A stretch of DNA of 64,000 bases, taken from Hofstenia miamia. Lineage: Eukaryota; Xenacoelomorpha; Acoela. The DNA lies in the NCBI GenBank assembly GCA_004352715.1, contig SCFE01000020.1:1583260-1647259 (forward strand), in the 5' to 3' direction. Made by a program: the position numbers and the translations under genes. This document shows positions 52,429 through 62,399 of the stretch, one piece after another; position 1 is the first letter of the stretch, and each line of letters opens with the position of its first letter. The notes beneath the pieces were generated by a model that was given only the letters and a program-made list of their open reading frames with translations, was not told where the DNA came from and ran no database searches.

Positions 52429-53084
52429 AAAAAATGTAACATTTTTTAAAATTTGTCAACACTTTTTTCATGTGCTTATAATTGTTTTACCCAAAAGTCC
52501 AAAACTTTATTATTATGAAATGTACACTAGCTTTAACATTGATAGTATATGTTAATTCAATGCTACATGTTAAGCATTAAGCAGGGCATTAAGTGGACAT
52601 CAAGATGGATAGAAAGTACCGAGTCATTTATTTGAAATGTTTAGCGATTCATGGTGGACTTGCTGCAAGTTACGTGGGATTAGCTTTGTAGCTCTTTTGC
52701 AACTCTTCACTGCACCAAGAATTGTTCAAATTGAAATCAAATTCTGCCTTCTTGTTATTACCGAAGTTTCTTAGCACCAGGTTACGTGGCTAGGCACCAA
52801 GGTTCTGTGGGACCGTCTAGTCTCATGGGATTTACTGCTATCAGTGCAATGGACACAAATTAACGAACTGGAACCATAGGATTACTAATAAATTTTAAAA
52901 CAATAATTCAAAATTCGTTCCATCGTTTGATAAAGACAGAAGTGCATAGGAATATATCACTTTTAAATTACTGCTGTAAAAATTTTCGACATATTTCTGA
53001 ATTTTAATGTTGCTCTGAAAAAATCAATTACCATCATACACACATGTACATCTATTATTTAAGCTTAAATGTAGAATCGTTTAG

Positions 53085-53191
53085 CATTGGAAAGATGAGT
53101 TTCTAACGTGGGATACCAACGTTTACAAAATCAATGAAATTCGAATTCCTGCAGAGAACATATGGATTCCGGATTTGACCCTCTACAATAA
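53085..53191 (+). CDS. nAChR-like exon C: loop D to loop A
   Basis: This 107-bp exon runs from the acceptor cgtttag to the strong donor gtaagt, starting in phase 0 and ending in phase 2. The product starts HWKDEFLTWD, the nAChR W-x-D-(Y/E)-x-L-x-W motif that holds the loop D tryptophan of the complementary ligand face. It then has IRIPAENIWIPDLTLYN, equivalent to the IRIPSEKIWxPDxxLYN block leading into loop A. The usual vertebrate exon is 110 bp, so this one is one codon shorter. An in-frame TAG directly before the first codon (the TAG of the acceptor) supports the chosen boundary. Confidence 0.9.
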
Positions 53192-53544
53192 GTAAGTCTT
53201 TTACTTTCATAACGAATGAAACAACTGATATGAACATGCGCAAAGAAAAAAGATTCAGTGTGTTTAAGATTGATTTCATTTCAATGCCGTAAGGAAGGTG
53301 TCGTCTGCCCCCTACAATTAACAATGATTAGATTATATAAATCATTTTAAAATGTTGCGATTTGCAGGTTTTTGAAATTTAAGTGTTTGAGTCTTAAATG
53401 ATTTTTAACTTATTTTTGAATTTCAATGTAACGTTGAAATTGCAATTCTCGAGAATTTTAGGGAGTTAAATAAGAGAGTTTTATAAAAAAGTGTGTAGTG
53501 TGAATACAACAATGAATTAATCTAATATGAATGGTTGATTTTAG
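53192..53544 (+). other. short intron between exons C and D
   Basis: This intron of about 350 bp has a consensus gtaagt donor and a ttttag acceptor, and is the only short intron seen in the gene. No repeat or other gene was recognised in it. Confidence 0.85.
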
Positions 53545-53737
53545 TGCTCAAGAATCCGACCCTCTGATAGACAACATGCTTGCGTCACGAGCTTTAGTTA
53601 CCTATGATGGAAATGTTAGTCTATGGCCGCGTCCTCTTATACTTCAGAGTAACTGCGAAATTAGTGTCCGCGATTTTCCATTTGATACTCAAGAATGCAC
53701 ATTAACATTTAGTTCATGGGCATATTCTGGTGACCAG
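53545..53737 (+). CDS. nAChR-like exon D: Cys-loop exon
   Basis: This 193-bp exon lies between the acceptor gattttag and the donor gtaaaa. Its first base completes the split codon from exon C (LYN-N-AQ), and it ends in phase 0. It contains the signature Cys-loop, with two cysteines separated by exactly 13 residues and the invariant FPFD (CEISVRDFPFDTQEC). This is followed by SSWAYSGDQ, which carries the loop B tryptophan. The preceding LASRALVTYDGNVSLWP matches the TNVxVxYxGxVxWxP strand block. FPFD with a downstream SW-Y-G is typical of the nAChR branch rather than the GABA/glycine branch of the superfamily. Confidence 0.93.
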
Positions 53738-55319
53738 GTAAAAAAACAACGCATTTTATCTATTACGTAATTCTACATTTGTTAATAAATATTTTAATTG
53801 CTAGTGCAGCACCGATGTCTAAAACATAATTTTTTCCATTCTCAAATTTCTTTTATCTTTTAGGACTCAACTTAAATATCTTTATTGTACGTTTACCTTT
53901 TTGCCTAAGCGCGGTTTAATCCGCTTTATTCTGAAATACTCTTTAATTAAAAAGTTAATTTTTGCTAAATGTCCTTAATTTAACATTTGGGCTAAAAAAA
54001 GATTCTTTGTATTTGGTAATCAACTGATGGATCTTTATAATAACACTCGATAGCAAACAATTTGAAAGGAAATTTATATTAACCAATGGGGGCTGGACAA
54101 GCAGTAACGGAATTTCATTTTCACTGTCAAAATGGATGCTACTTCTTCAATAATGATTTATTTTTTTATTGAAATGTGTCATGTGTGGGTTCATTATTGA
54201 GAAATTCGAGAAATTTTTTCCTTGATATATGAACACTTTTACAAGTATAAAGTATATACCATTTACATCATAACATACTGTTCTCCATAAAATATGTACA
54301 TGATAAATGTTATATTCCTTTATGGTTAGTACACTATATTATCATCAAATATTGGCATAGCTGAAATATTAATTCCATTAAAAATTAAGAAACTAATTGG
54401 TTCAACATGATTACGGAATTTTGAATTGCACTGTTACCAGGCATAGATTCAACTTTTTACTAAATTTTTGCCATTATTCCCCAATATTGCATTAATTTAA
54501 CTATGATTAAAGTCTTAGGCGAATATAAATATGTATATATAATGAAGAACAACATAGCTTCAATCTTAATTTTTCACTCTAAATGCTAACTATCTCTTGA
54601 CCAAGCCTAATGATAAATCGATGTCGATCAAGGTTTACATTTAAACTTAGTCAAGGATACTTTGAACTGAATTGATAAATTGAACTACATAAATCTTGCT
54701 ATCCAATCATAACTAATTATGTATTATCTTAGGGTAATAAATTTCTTAAATATGTATTAATATCTATATCCATGTCTTAAAAATACTCCCAACTTCTATT
54801 GCGATTCTATGAAAAATGTTTTGTTGTTTAATGTTCAACTTACATTAGACACTAAATAAGATAATTCATGTAAACAATTAGAATATAGTTCAATATCAAC
54901 AAAATATGTACACTGTGCAAAATGCAAAAGCAGAACTATTTCGGAAAAACTTTGCAAGTCTACACTTTTTTTAATCTCTATCAATGACTTATGAAAGTAC
55001 TTAAGAAACACTTTATCAGAGCTTCTCATCGAAACATAGAAATATGCATAACATGAAAGAGTCAGAAATTATTGACCATTTTCATACTAAATTGATGACA
55101 ACAATAAACAAGCAAGTCTAACAAAATAGAACAAAAGCTGCATTCTTTTATTCATCACTACACACATTTTCCTTAAATGTGATGAAATGACAACTGTAAA
55201 TTTGTAATAACCAGTTCATATTTTGTTGCCAAATTCAATAATTGCTTTATAAACAAACGAAAGCCGCGTGGTTTAACTAGTAATTAGCATATTAATATTT
55301 AGTATTTTATAATTCATAT
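53738..55319. other. intron sequence left of the gypsy element
   Basis: AT-rich and non-coding sequence between the Cys-loop exon and the LTR element. Nothing further recognised. Confidence 0.5.
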
Positions 55320-55377
55320 TGAAACTTTAAGGTTTAAGTTAACTAAAATTTTATTAAAAACTGTAACGTTACAGTGA

Positions 55378-55413
<36 letters not shown>

Positions 55414-55549
55414 TAGATAGATAGATATAATGTGCAATCAATATCAGGTACGTTTGACAAGCACCGATCTCATGAACTCCCTCACCAAGCATTCGTTGCA
55501 CGTTGCAGGGTAAATATAATGTGTAATTGTTATTACTACCAATACAACA
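55320..55549 (-). repeat. 3' LTR of the gypsy element
   Basis: On the minus strand it starts TGTTGTATTGG directly after the purine-rich tract aaatttaaagggaagga and ends ...GTTTCA, the TG...CA form of LTRs. It contains the (TA)n-(GATA)n array at 55381-55428. The stretch tgaaactttaaggtttaagt onward (55320-55395) matches 59413-59475 at most positions, and the two differ by enough bases to suggest an old insertion. Confidence 0.8.
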
Positions 55550-58500
55550 TCCTTCCCTTTAAATTTTGAGTCAAGTGAATTTTTGACGAGAATCAATAGG
55601 GCATCCAAAAACGAAGTTGTTTTTTTATACGCAGGGCTCGTCCTCTCCTGTATTTACTGCCTGGACTGGCATATTCTTGAGCTTCATCCTCAATCTCCTT
55701 CTCTTTGCAGTTATCTTCTCGTTCTACTGTAGGAAGATCTTCAGTTTGTAGATTTACATACTAAAATAGGTGGCATGTTTTGAAAGTCCAGGATGACTTC
55801 CCAACTGAATCAAATGGCGTCTATTCCTTCGAATAATGCTATTATTTATCTGTATCATGTAAGATCTGGGAGCTTTAGCTATCCCAATTATTGTTCCAAT
55901 TGCATTGCCTAATGATACAACACGAATCTTGCTCTTGGACTTAGTTCTTGTAATTTACGTGTTTGTCAATTGCAAGACTTTTCTTGTGATAATCTATATT
56001 TTCTTTCATTTCTTTTAAACTCAGTTTGCAAAACTACTTATGGTATCAGTGCACTCCTTGTCATAAGTAAATTTGAATGACGAATATGCACACAAAGATA
56101 AAGGCGTGTTGTTGTAGTCCATCAATGCCATTCTGTATTCACGATTTTTCTTGAAAATCTTTTTGAATGTTTTAACTCCTCTCTCGGATAGTGGATAACG
56201 AAGACTACTGTACGATACAATGATATCTAGACCTTGTGCAATAGTCCTAAATTCAGCAGAGCCAAAGGGATTGTTGTCTGCAACCAACTCATGTGGAATT
56301 TCATGTTGTAAAAAGATGTCTTTTAATTTTCCAATTACCACACTTGCACTTTTTTTATGTATTCGATACATTTGGAGATATCTGGGGGGAGTTGTCAACA
56401 CATATAAGAAATGGTTTGTCTGAAACTTCTGCAAAATCAATCGCAATTTTATGAAAGGTACGAGTTGGTCTTTCATGGTGAATTAGTAGTTCATTCTGAT
56501 TTTGATCTTGGTGCATTTTACACGCATAGCATTTTGTTACGAAAGTTTCTATATCAGTAGACAGTTGCGGCCACCATACAAACTGCCTTGCAAATTTCTT
56601 CGTTTTTATTATACCCATGTGTGCTCCATGTACAGCTTCAATCACTTGTTGGCGGCACGGTATTGGTATATAGACACTGCAGCCACGCATGAGGATGTCG
56701 TCCTTGATGTGCAGCTCGTGTTTAATTTTCTCCAAGTTCTTCTGTTCAATTGAGGTAAGAAGTTTTTGATTCGGCAATATTGTTCTAATATACCTCATCA
56801 CATTATTTGAATCGGAATCATTTGATAATTCTTTGCGAATTAACTTAAGATTAACATTTCCTGCTATATGAATGGAATGTACTGCTATCTGTAATTTTTT
56901 CCCAAGATCACTTGTTTCTTGAGGCGGCAGTTTAAATCTTGATAATGTGTCAGTGATAAACATCAGTTTTTCTGGTTTATATTTGATTTGCATTCACGGG
57001 TACTTTTGGAGTACTACAAAAAGTGGTTGAACTCTCGGAGGACATGTTGATAATAGGTTGTGTTGCAAAGTCTCAAGCGGTTTGTGGTCAGATTCAATGG
57101 TTACAGATCTTCCTTACGTGCATTTATGGAAATGTGTACATGCATAAGTAATAGCTAACAGTTCCTTTTCTATTTGGGAGTAGTTTTCTTCTGTCTTGGA
57201 TATTGATCTTGCTGCATAGGCTACTGGTCTGTTTTCCTGGATTAGACATGCTCTGATAGCTGACGTTGATGCATCAGTTTGTAAGGTTACAGGGAGCATA
57301 TAATCAAAATGCCTTAGAACTGGGTTGACGTTAAATGTTCGATCAAGCGATTAATGGCATTCTCCTGTTGTTGGTCCCATGAAAAAGGTGAACCTTTCTC
57401 TAACAAGTATCTTAATAGAGTAGTTATTTCGGCGAAATTTTGTATAAATTTAGTTAGATAGTTGGCCATACCTAGAAGTCTTTGTAGAGATTGCTTGTCA
57501 CTTGGTTTTGCATACTTCTTGATCACTTAAATCTTTGTTTTCTAAGGATGAAACCGGCGATCACCTATTAGAAATCCCATGTATTTAAGTGTACTTTTCA
57601 TTAACTGGATTTTTCTTTTATTGAATTTGATATTTCTTTTCAATGCGTGTTTTAATACTGCTTTAAGTGTTTTGACATGCTATCCCTTTGGTAACAGTTG
57701 CGATACAAATGTCTTCATGTATAGCTATGACATTATCAATATTTAGGAATTCTTTAGTGATCATACTTTGTGACTTGTCAGATGCTGATGCCAATCCAAA
57801 AGGTAAACTGCCCCAGCAATACCGACCAAAGGGACTATTAAATGTGCATAGTAAAGCTGATTGTTTTGTGAAAGGAATATGCCAGTAGCAATTGGATAAA
57901 TCTACACCTGTAAAATAACGTTTCCCATTGAATTCTCTAAGCCTGGCTTTAGATGCTGGATAATGTTATTCGTGATTGATCTGCTGATTCAGAGTCTTGT
58001 TGCAAATGTTATTCTTAAATCACCGTTTGATTTCTCTACAACGACTATACTTCCGACCCATGTCGTTTTCAGTCTAGGTATTCTTGGCGGATGCATTATT
58101 ACTTTTGCCAATGGATCCAATGGTATCTCATTTATACCTTTAACTCTGCCATAACCAGAGAATACATCCTCACACATTTTTAGCAAATTCTATATAATAT
58201 CTCGTATTGGTCCGGGTGTACTCTGCATTCTTATTGCTTTCCGAAAAGGGCGGGTGTCACTTGAAGTTTCGATTGAATGTATTTCTTTGCATTCTGAGTT
58301 CTTAAACATAACACCTAGTATTCCTGATTCTGTTTATAGGTACGACTAAGAATTTTGCTAAGACTTTGCACTTATTTCTTCCAATGATGATTGAAAATTT
58401 TACTTCAACACTAAATGGAATGATTTGACCTCAATAACAAGTAAGCTTGCCATTTGATGGATACATTTGAAATGTTCTCTTTGTCTTTAATTCAATTTCT

Positions 58501-58660
58501 TTAAGAAGTTTTTGTGTTACTACATTACACTGAGCTCCCGTGTCAACTTTGATATTAAGTGCATAATTTGAACCAAAATTGTAGTTGTAATGTCTTTTTT
58601 CTTAGAAGTTTTTGCCTAAACGAATGAATCGCATCACATTCATAGTTTGATTCACTTCCA
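55550..58660 (-). pseudogene. gypsy pol (protease, RT, RNase H, integrase), disrupted
   Basis: Readable domains in order: protease DTGAQCNVV (DTGA at 58533-58544); RT with WVGSIVVVEKSNGDLRI, TGVDLSNCYWHIPF, SPFGRYCWGSLPFGLAS and a catalytic box IHEDICI near 57711, where the first Asp of the usual DD pair is Glu; RNase H with LQTDAS, ENYSQIEKELLAI and ESDHKPLETL (57040-57300); integrase with an HHCC zinc site (VHGAHMG ... CYAC), IDFAEVSDKPFLICVD, ADNNPFGSAEF and SERGVKTFKK (56020-56990). A basic C-terminal tail (RRGRALRIKKQLRF) precedes the polypurine tract. Numerous stops and frameshifts show it cannot make a working polyprotein. Confidence 0.9.
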
Positions 58661-58689
58661 CTTGTAATCTCTTCTTGTTCATCTAAACG

Positions 58690-59413
58690 GCCTAATTCTC
58701 TATCTTTGTGGTAACGATATGAATTTTTCTGAAGGTGGGCTGGACACTAAATTGCAAAATGGTTTGACTTGCCACATTTATTGAAAATTTTTCCAAATGC
58801 AGGACAGTTACAGGGTGCGTGTTTTCTGCCGCATTTCCTACATTCAAACGGCTGCAGTTGATTGCTGAAGGTGTATTGATTCTTACATCGTCGAATTGCA
58901 TCAATCTCCTGTTTGATGTTGATCTCTCCTCGTCGTTTACTTTAAAAGTCTTTCCTGAAGACGTAATTCTTGTACCGAGAATATAATCCTGTCTCTAATA
59001 AGACTCTCTTCCAGTTGTCCGAAGTTACAACGGTTTGCTTGGGTTCTTTGAAAGTTTAAGTATTGATCGATGTTTAGGCTTGATTTTTCTAACTTAAAAA
59101 ACTGATATCGTTCAAACACCTAGTTGGTGCCTCTTTTGAAGTAATCATCGAACTTTAACACGACATCAATGAATTTGCTTTTGTCTTCTGTTCTTGACCA
59201 GAAGAAGATTGTGAAAATGTCGTTGGCAGCATCTCCAAGGCAACGAAGTAAAAGTTCAATTCGAACTTTAGCAGGTTTTTCATCTGTTTCAATAGCCTCC
59301 ATAAAGAACATGAAATTCCGCTTCCATTTTATCCACTCTGTAGCTATGTTTGGACAATCAATATCAATTGGAAAGGGTTTTAGCGTTTTAAAAGGCATAA
59401 TCTCTGTCACCAT
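58690..59413 (-). pseudogene. gypsy gag, disrupted
   Basis: The frame opens near MPFKTLKPFPID, with ATEWIKWKRNFMFFMEA (capsid-like, as in many animal gypsy gags). It continues after shifts with FFKLEKSSLNIDQYLN, and ends in a cysteine-rich nucleocapsid region, ECRKCGRKHAPCNC followed by NKCGKSNHFAI and a stop. Two CCHC-like knuckles are expected; both have altered spacing or a lost cysteine. Gag packages the element RNA into particles. At least two in-frame interruptions are present. Confidence 0.82.
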
Positions 59414-59472
59414 GTAAGATAAAGATTTAAGTAAATTAAAATTTTGTTAAGAACTGTAAAGTTACAGTAATG

Positions 59473-59510
<38 letters not shown>
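59413..59510 (-). repeat. truncated 5' LTR of the gypsy element
   Basis: It matches the inner part of the 3' LTR (55320-55411) including 'aaaattttgttaagaactgt' and the TA array (59476-59510). Directly after the array the sequence changes to tcctaagcagctatc, with no counterpart of the remaining LTR. The break lies exactly in the microsatellite. Confidence 0.75.
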
Positions 59511-59513
<3 letters not shown>

Positions 59514-59948
59514 TAAGCAGCTATCTCAAAACTGTAATCGTGAAATTTTATTGAAGTGAATTTTAAGATGCAGACTGGATCATAGCGGGAAGCAAATTTT
59601 AAATAAGTGATATTATGAGGAAATACTATGTAAATTCATCATTTTTAAATTTTAGGTAATATAAAAAATTTGGCATCAAATAATGAAAAATTACTTAAAG
59701 ATATGCACAGCTAGATCTAATCGGGCGTGCATATTTGATTATTCCTGCATCTAAATATATTACATGAAGTGTTGAAATTCTTTTTAAAACAACTCATTAA
59801 ATACCGTTTATACATATATTTTTCTTAGTATCACTCAATTAAAGTTGTACTATATATTTAGCCTGAAATTCAATTTCCAAAAATGTTTAAGAGTAGAAAC
59901 TCATGCAGATATACTAAAACCCAACACTCTTCATTCAATGTGGTTTAG
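59511..59948. other. intron sequence before exon E
   Basis: Non-coding, ending in the acceptor of the loop C exon. No features beyond the splice site. Confidence 0.5.
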
Positions 59949-60186
59949 GTCAGAGTTCAAAATGCTGGTTTTTACAACAGCAGCTACGTACAAAGCATTG
60001 AGTGGAACCTTGTAAATTACTCTTCCAAAGATATCCTAAATGACTATGAGACAGGAGTCTACTCATTTGTCGCTTACACGGTGGATCTCCGTCGAAAACA
60101 CTGGTTTTACGTTTTCAACCTTATCATCCCTTGCTTTATGCTTACCCTCGTTATGCTGTTTAGTCAGTACATGCCTTGTCAATCAG
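59949..60186 (+). CDS. nAChR-like exon E: loop C and membrane helix 1
   Basis: This 238-bp exon runs from the acceptor tggtttag to the donor gtaaga, starting in phase 0 and ending in phase 1. It encodes the stretch from strand 8 through loop C to helix M1. The end reads DLRRKHWFYVFNLIIPCF, the nAChR RR-x-x-(F/Y)-Y-x-x-N-L-(I/V)-P-C pattern with its conserved Pro-Cys in M1, followed by a hydrophobic span and QSG, where the next exon would continue with the helix 2 border. Loop C (DYETGVYSFVAYTVDL) lacks the Cys-Cys pair of alpha subunits. It lies after the gypsy element in the same intron. Confidence 0.92.
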
Positions 60187-60407
60187 GTAAGAAATTAATT
60201 ATATTTGAATGATAATCTTGATAATCTTAGAGATATTGTTGAAGTAGCAAACTAGATTTCAACTTTTTATTGCTTGAGCTGTATTTACAAAATTTAATTT
60301 TCCTGTTGAAATATGAATCTCTATTTTCGCTAAGGATTTCTAAGTAAACTAATGAAACTCACATGTCAATTCAAAAGTTTGAAAAATGAAATGAAATATA
60401 TATATTT

Positions 60408-61395
60408 TTTTTTATTATTATTTTTATTATTATTATTATCTTGCGTCTCACAGTTCCATGCTGGTATCCCTCTCATCTTCTTTAGAGCCTTATTCAGGTT
60501 TGCAGTTGTGATTACTTCTTTTTGTCTGAACTTCTTCTGGATCTGCTCACTCTCTATCTCTGGTCCCCCACTTCTCCATATATTCTTCAAGAACCTTACT
60601 GCATCCTTGCCTGCTCTAGCTATTTATTTCTGTGACACTCCTAGCATCTATCCTTTCCAACACTTTATTGACCTTTGCTGTCTCTACTGCTAGCTTGCTT
60701 TTCTTAACTCCTCTTGGAACTGGCAACCTAGTTCTCTCACCTATTTCTTGCTTCATCTTTTCCTTCACTGCTGCTTCAGTTTCTGCGTCCACTGGTTCTG
60801 CTTCTTCCGCCAATTGTGCCTCAATGTCTATCACTTCATCTTCCCTTTGCTTAGCCTGTTCAACTCCCTTTTTCCCTTTACTCTCATCCAACTGTAACTT
60901 TCGCACTTGTCCTGCAACTTCTAATCCCGTTCCTGCTTTCCTCCATTCTTCCAACATTCTCATCCTGTAACCCCTCTCATCTGGCCTGCTTCTTCTGTAA
61001 CACTCCAATGCTATCCTTTTCTGTTCATCTGTCCATTTGTGGCGTTGTCCATTGGTCTGTGTGGATCCTATACTGCCACTTCTCGAGTCCACACTCCCGA
61101 TTGTGGAGTCCGCCTGTTGTCCGGAGATTCTTAGCACCCTCTGACCATTGAAGGCCTGCCGGGGACTGAGGGCCTTTGCTCTTTCATGACTTGTCACCAG
61201 GTATTAATATTGTGTTTCATTCTGGACTCACATTGTCCTAGGAAGTTGCCAACCAAGGCTTTAGTGTGCTTCCTACCCTGTGAGCTAAGTCATCCAGTTT
61301 TGTAACCATGATCACAGTTGCTTAACCTAAGCTTATCAATCTGCGTCTTTACCAAGTGGGCTCCCTGCCAACATTATTATTATTATTATTATTAT
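60408..61395 (-). mobile_element. internally deleted LINE-like element with (AAT)n tail
   Basis: On the minus strand the unit begins after an AAT array (61374-61395). It has a leader, one open frame (60616-61197), a frameshifted continuation (60366-60590, with FLKNIWRSGGPEIE and KALKKMRGIPAWN) and then an AAT/A-rich tail (60408-60441). At about 1 kb it has no reverse transcriptase core. An N-terminal ORF joined directly to a 3' end with a simple-repeat tail is what an internally deleted, parasitic LINE derivative looks like. The composition is richer in G+C than its surroundings. Confidence 0.55.
60616..61197 (-). CDS. LINE N-terminal-type ORF, 193 codons, open
   Basis: An uninterrupted 193-codon frame starting MTSHERAKALSPRQ. 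Residues about 50-90 contain KWTDEQKRIALECYRRSRP and GYRMRMLEEWRKAG, resembling the Myb/SANT-like segment (K/R-W-T-x-E-x-x-x-x-x-x-x-C-Y) at the start of some LINE polyproteins, by my recollection of R4/Dong-related elements. The rest is highly charged (many E, K, Q) and likely helical or coiled. No catalytic motif. It is rare here in lacking stops, so it may be young or still selected. A host exon is unlikely given the flanking simple repeats. Confidence 0.5.
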   Translation of the reverse strand: MTSHERAKALSPRQAFNGQRVLRISGQQADSTIGSVDSRSGSIGSTQTNGQRHKWTDEQKRIALECYRRSRPDERGYRMRMLEEWRKAGTGLEVAGQVRKLQLDESKGKKGVEQAKQREDEVIDIEAQLAEEAEPVDAETEAAVKEKMKQEIGERTRLPVPRGVKKSKLAVETAKVNKVLERIDARSVTEINS

Positions 61396-61489
61396 GAACG
61401 TATGTTTGAATCACAAGAAAGAAATACGAAAATAATCACACTGCAAAATAGATGAATTATATAGTCGGCTACAATTTGGTATAAACTGG

Positions 61490-62110
61490 TTTCTGCGTTT
61501 TTGAATTCAGATATGTATATAGCAAATAATGTAAGTCCAAGTATTGACCCTTAAGGAATACCACTGGTTACCAGTCTAGTATTGCTTCTTACTCGAAGAA
61601 ATCGGTTGGTAAGGTAGTAATTTATCTAGTTTAGAAAACCATTTGGATATCCATAACAAGATAGAAGCTGCAAAAGGAGTTTATGGGGAACAGTATCAAA
61701 AGCCTTAGTAAGATCAAAGCTTTGAATCACCACAGCATCCAATCTTCTTGATCAAGTATCGTGTCATGACATCAAGCAAGCTAATTAGTAAGGAAGGACC
61801 CATTTTTCTAGCCAAATTGCAAGCAATCGCCAACCCCTACAATATTATCCTTAATAAAATCAAAAAATATTTGTTCGAGAAGTTTAGATGGAAGGTATAG
61901 TAATGATATTGGCCGGAACTGTTCTTTTTGTGTTGGATAAGACTTTAAAATTAGACCTTACGTTCCATTAGTGATGTATTAAATATATGACAAATTGGTT
62001 CAGCAAGTGCAGGAGCAGTTTTTTTATAAATGTGGTCACTACCCATTGAGTGTCCCAATTGTCATCAAGTGTTGGAGAATATAGTACTTTTGCGCTGCAT
62101 GCTGATGCAA
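61490..62110 (-). pseudogene. LINE reverse transcriptase fragment, inverted piece
   Basis: Minus-strand frames read KKTAPALAEPICHIFNTSLM, FRPISLLYLPSKLLEQIFFD, a QFG-x-K-x-GS block, FDLTKAFDTVPHKLLLQLL (first catalytic Asp region), GFLN-stop-INYYLTNRFLRV, and SGIP-stop-GSILGLTLFAIYI. This is fingers-to-palm of a CR1/L2-type LINE. It stops before the YADD box. Several stops and shifts are present. It lies head-to-head with the C-terminal LINE piece at 62400. Confidence 0.82.
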
Positions 62111-62149
62111 ATCTAGCCGCTATATATTCTAGCGCCTTTTGGTGAATAT

Positions 62150-62250
62150 CTGAGGTAGGGGTCGGCGGTACTTAAATTTTCCCTGTCGGTTCGGTTTTTT
62201 AATTTCGTTCGGTTCTCAACTTTGGTTCGGTTCATAAAATATTGATTTTT
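62150..62250. repeat. possible hAT end (GGTTCGG repeats)
   Basis: taggggtcggcggtactt followed by three ggttcgg-type units looks like one terminus and the subterminal repeats of a hAT element. A partner end and a target duplication were not found. Confidence 0.35.
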
Positions 62251-62399
62251 GAAATAATTTATTAAAACATCAGCTAACAAGAGCCATTTTTTTCAGTTTG
62301 ATGAGTTTTTCTGCATGTTGTCCAAGTAAACTTCCTCGTCTCTTTGTAATGACATTAGCTGACGTTGAACCAAGTCTTTCACTGTTTGTATTAGATGCA

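Larger units (their letters stand above)
55320..59510 (-). mobile_element. Ty3/gypsy LTR retrotransposon, decayed
   Basis: Minus-strand order is 5' LTR remnant (59413-59510), primer-binding-like tggtgacagag, gag, protease, reverse transcriptase, RNase H, integrase, polypurine tract and 3' LTR (55320-55549). This order, with integrase last, is diagnostic of Ty3/gypsy. All coding parts carry stops and shifts. The right LTR stops abruptly at its internal TA array, so about half of it (U3) is missing and no target duplication can be read. The element sits in the receptor intron before the loop C exon, in opposite orientation to the gene. Confidence 0.92.
3030..60186 (+). other. nAChR-type Cys-loop receptor subunit gene (partial, five exons found)
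   Basis: The gene encodes a subunit of a pentameric ligand-gated ion channel in the plasma membrane. Five exons on the + strand join with compatible phases (1-0, 0-0, 0-2, 2-0, 0-1, giving each exon's start and end phase) and every junction has AG acceptor and GT donor sites. Together they give roughly 245 residues covering the N-terminal helix, the extracellular beta-sandwich, the Cys-loop and membrane helix 1. A 45-bp exon followed by a roughly 110-bp exon that ends in phase 2 is the known layout of vertebrate nAChR genes, which supports both the family call and the exon order. Missing are the signal-peptide exon and helices 2 to 4 with the large cytoplasmic loop. No exon for these was recognised up to 64000. 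It could be another acetylcholine-receptor-like cation channel rather than a classical nAChR. Confidence 0.88.

Noticed and set aside
56220-56753. Plus-strand open frames in the gypsy region
   Set aside because: Antisense to the integrase domain, which has clear motifs on the minus strand.
60352-60970. Plus-strand open frames of 112-113 codons
   Set aside because: They are antisense shadows of the open LINE-type frame at 60616-61197 and its flank.
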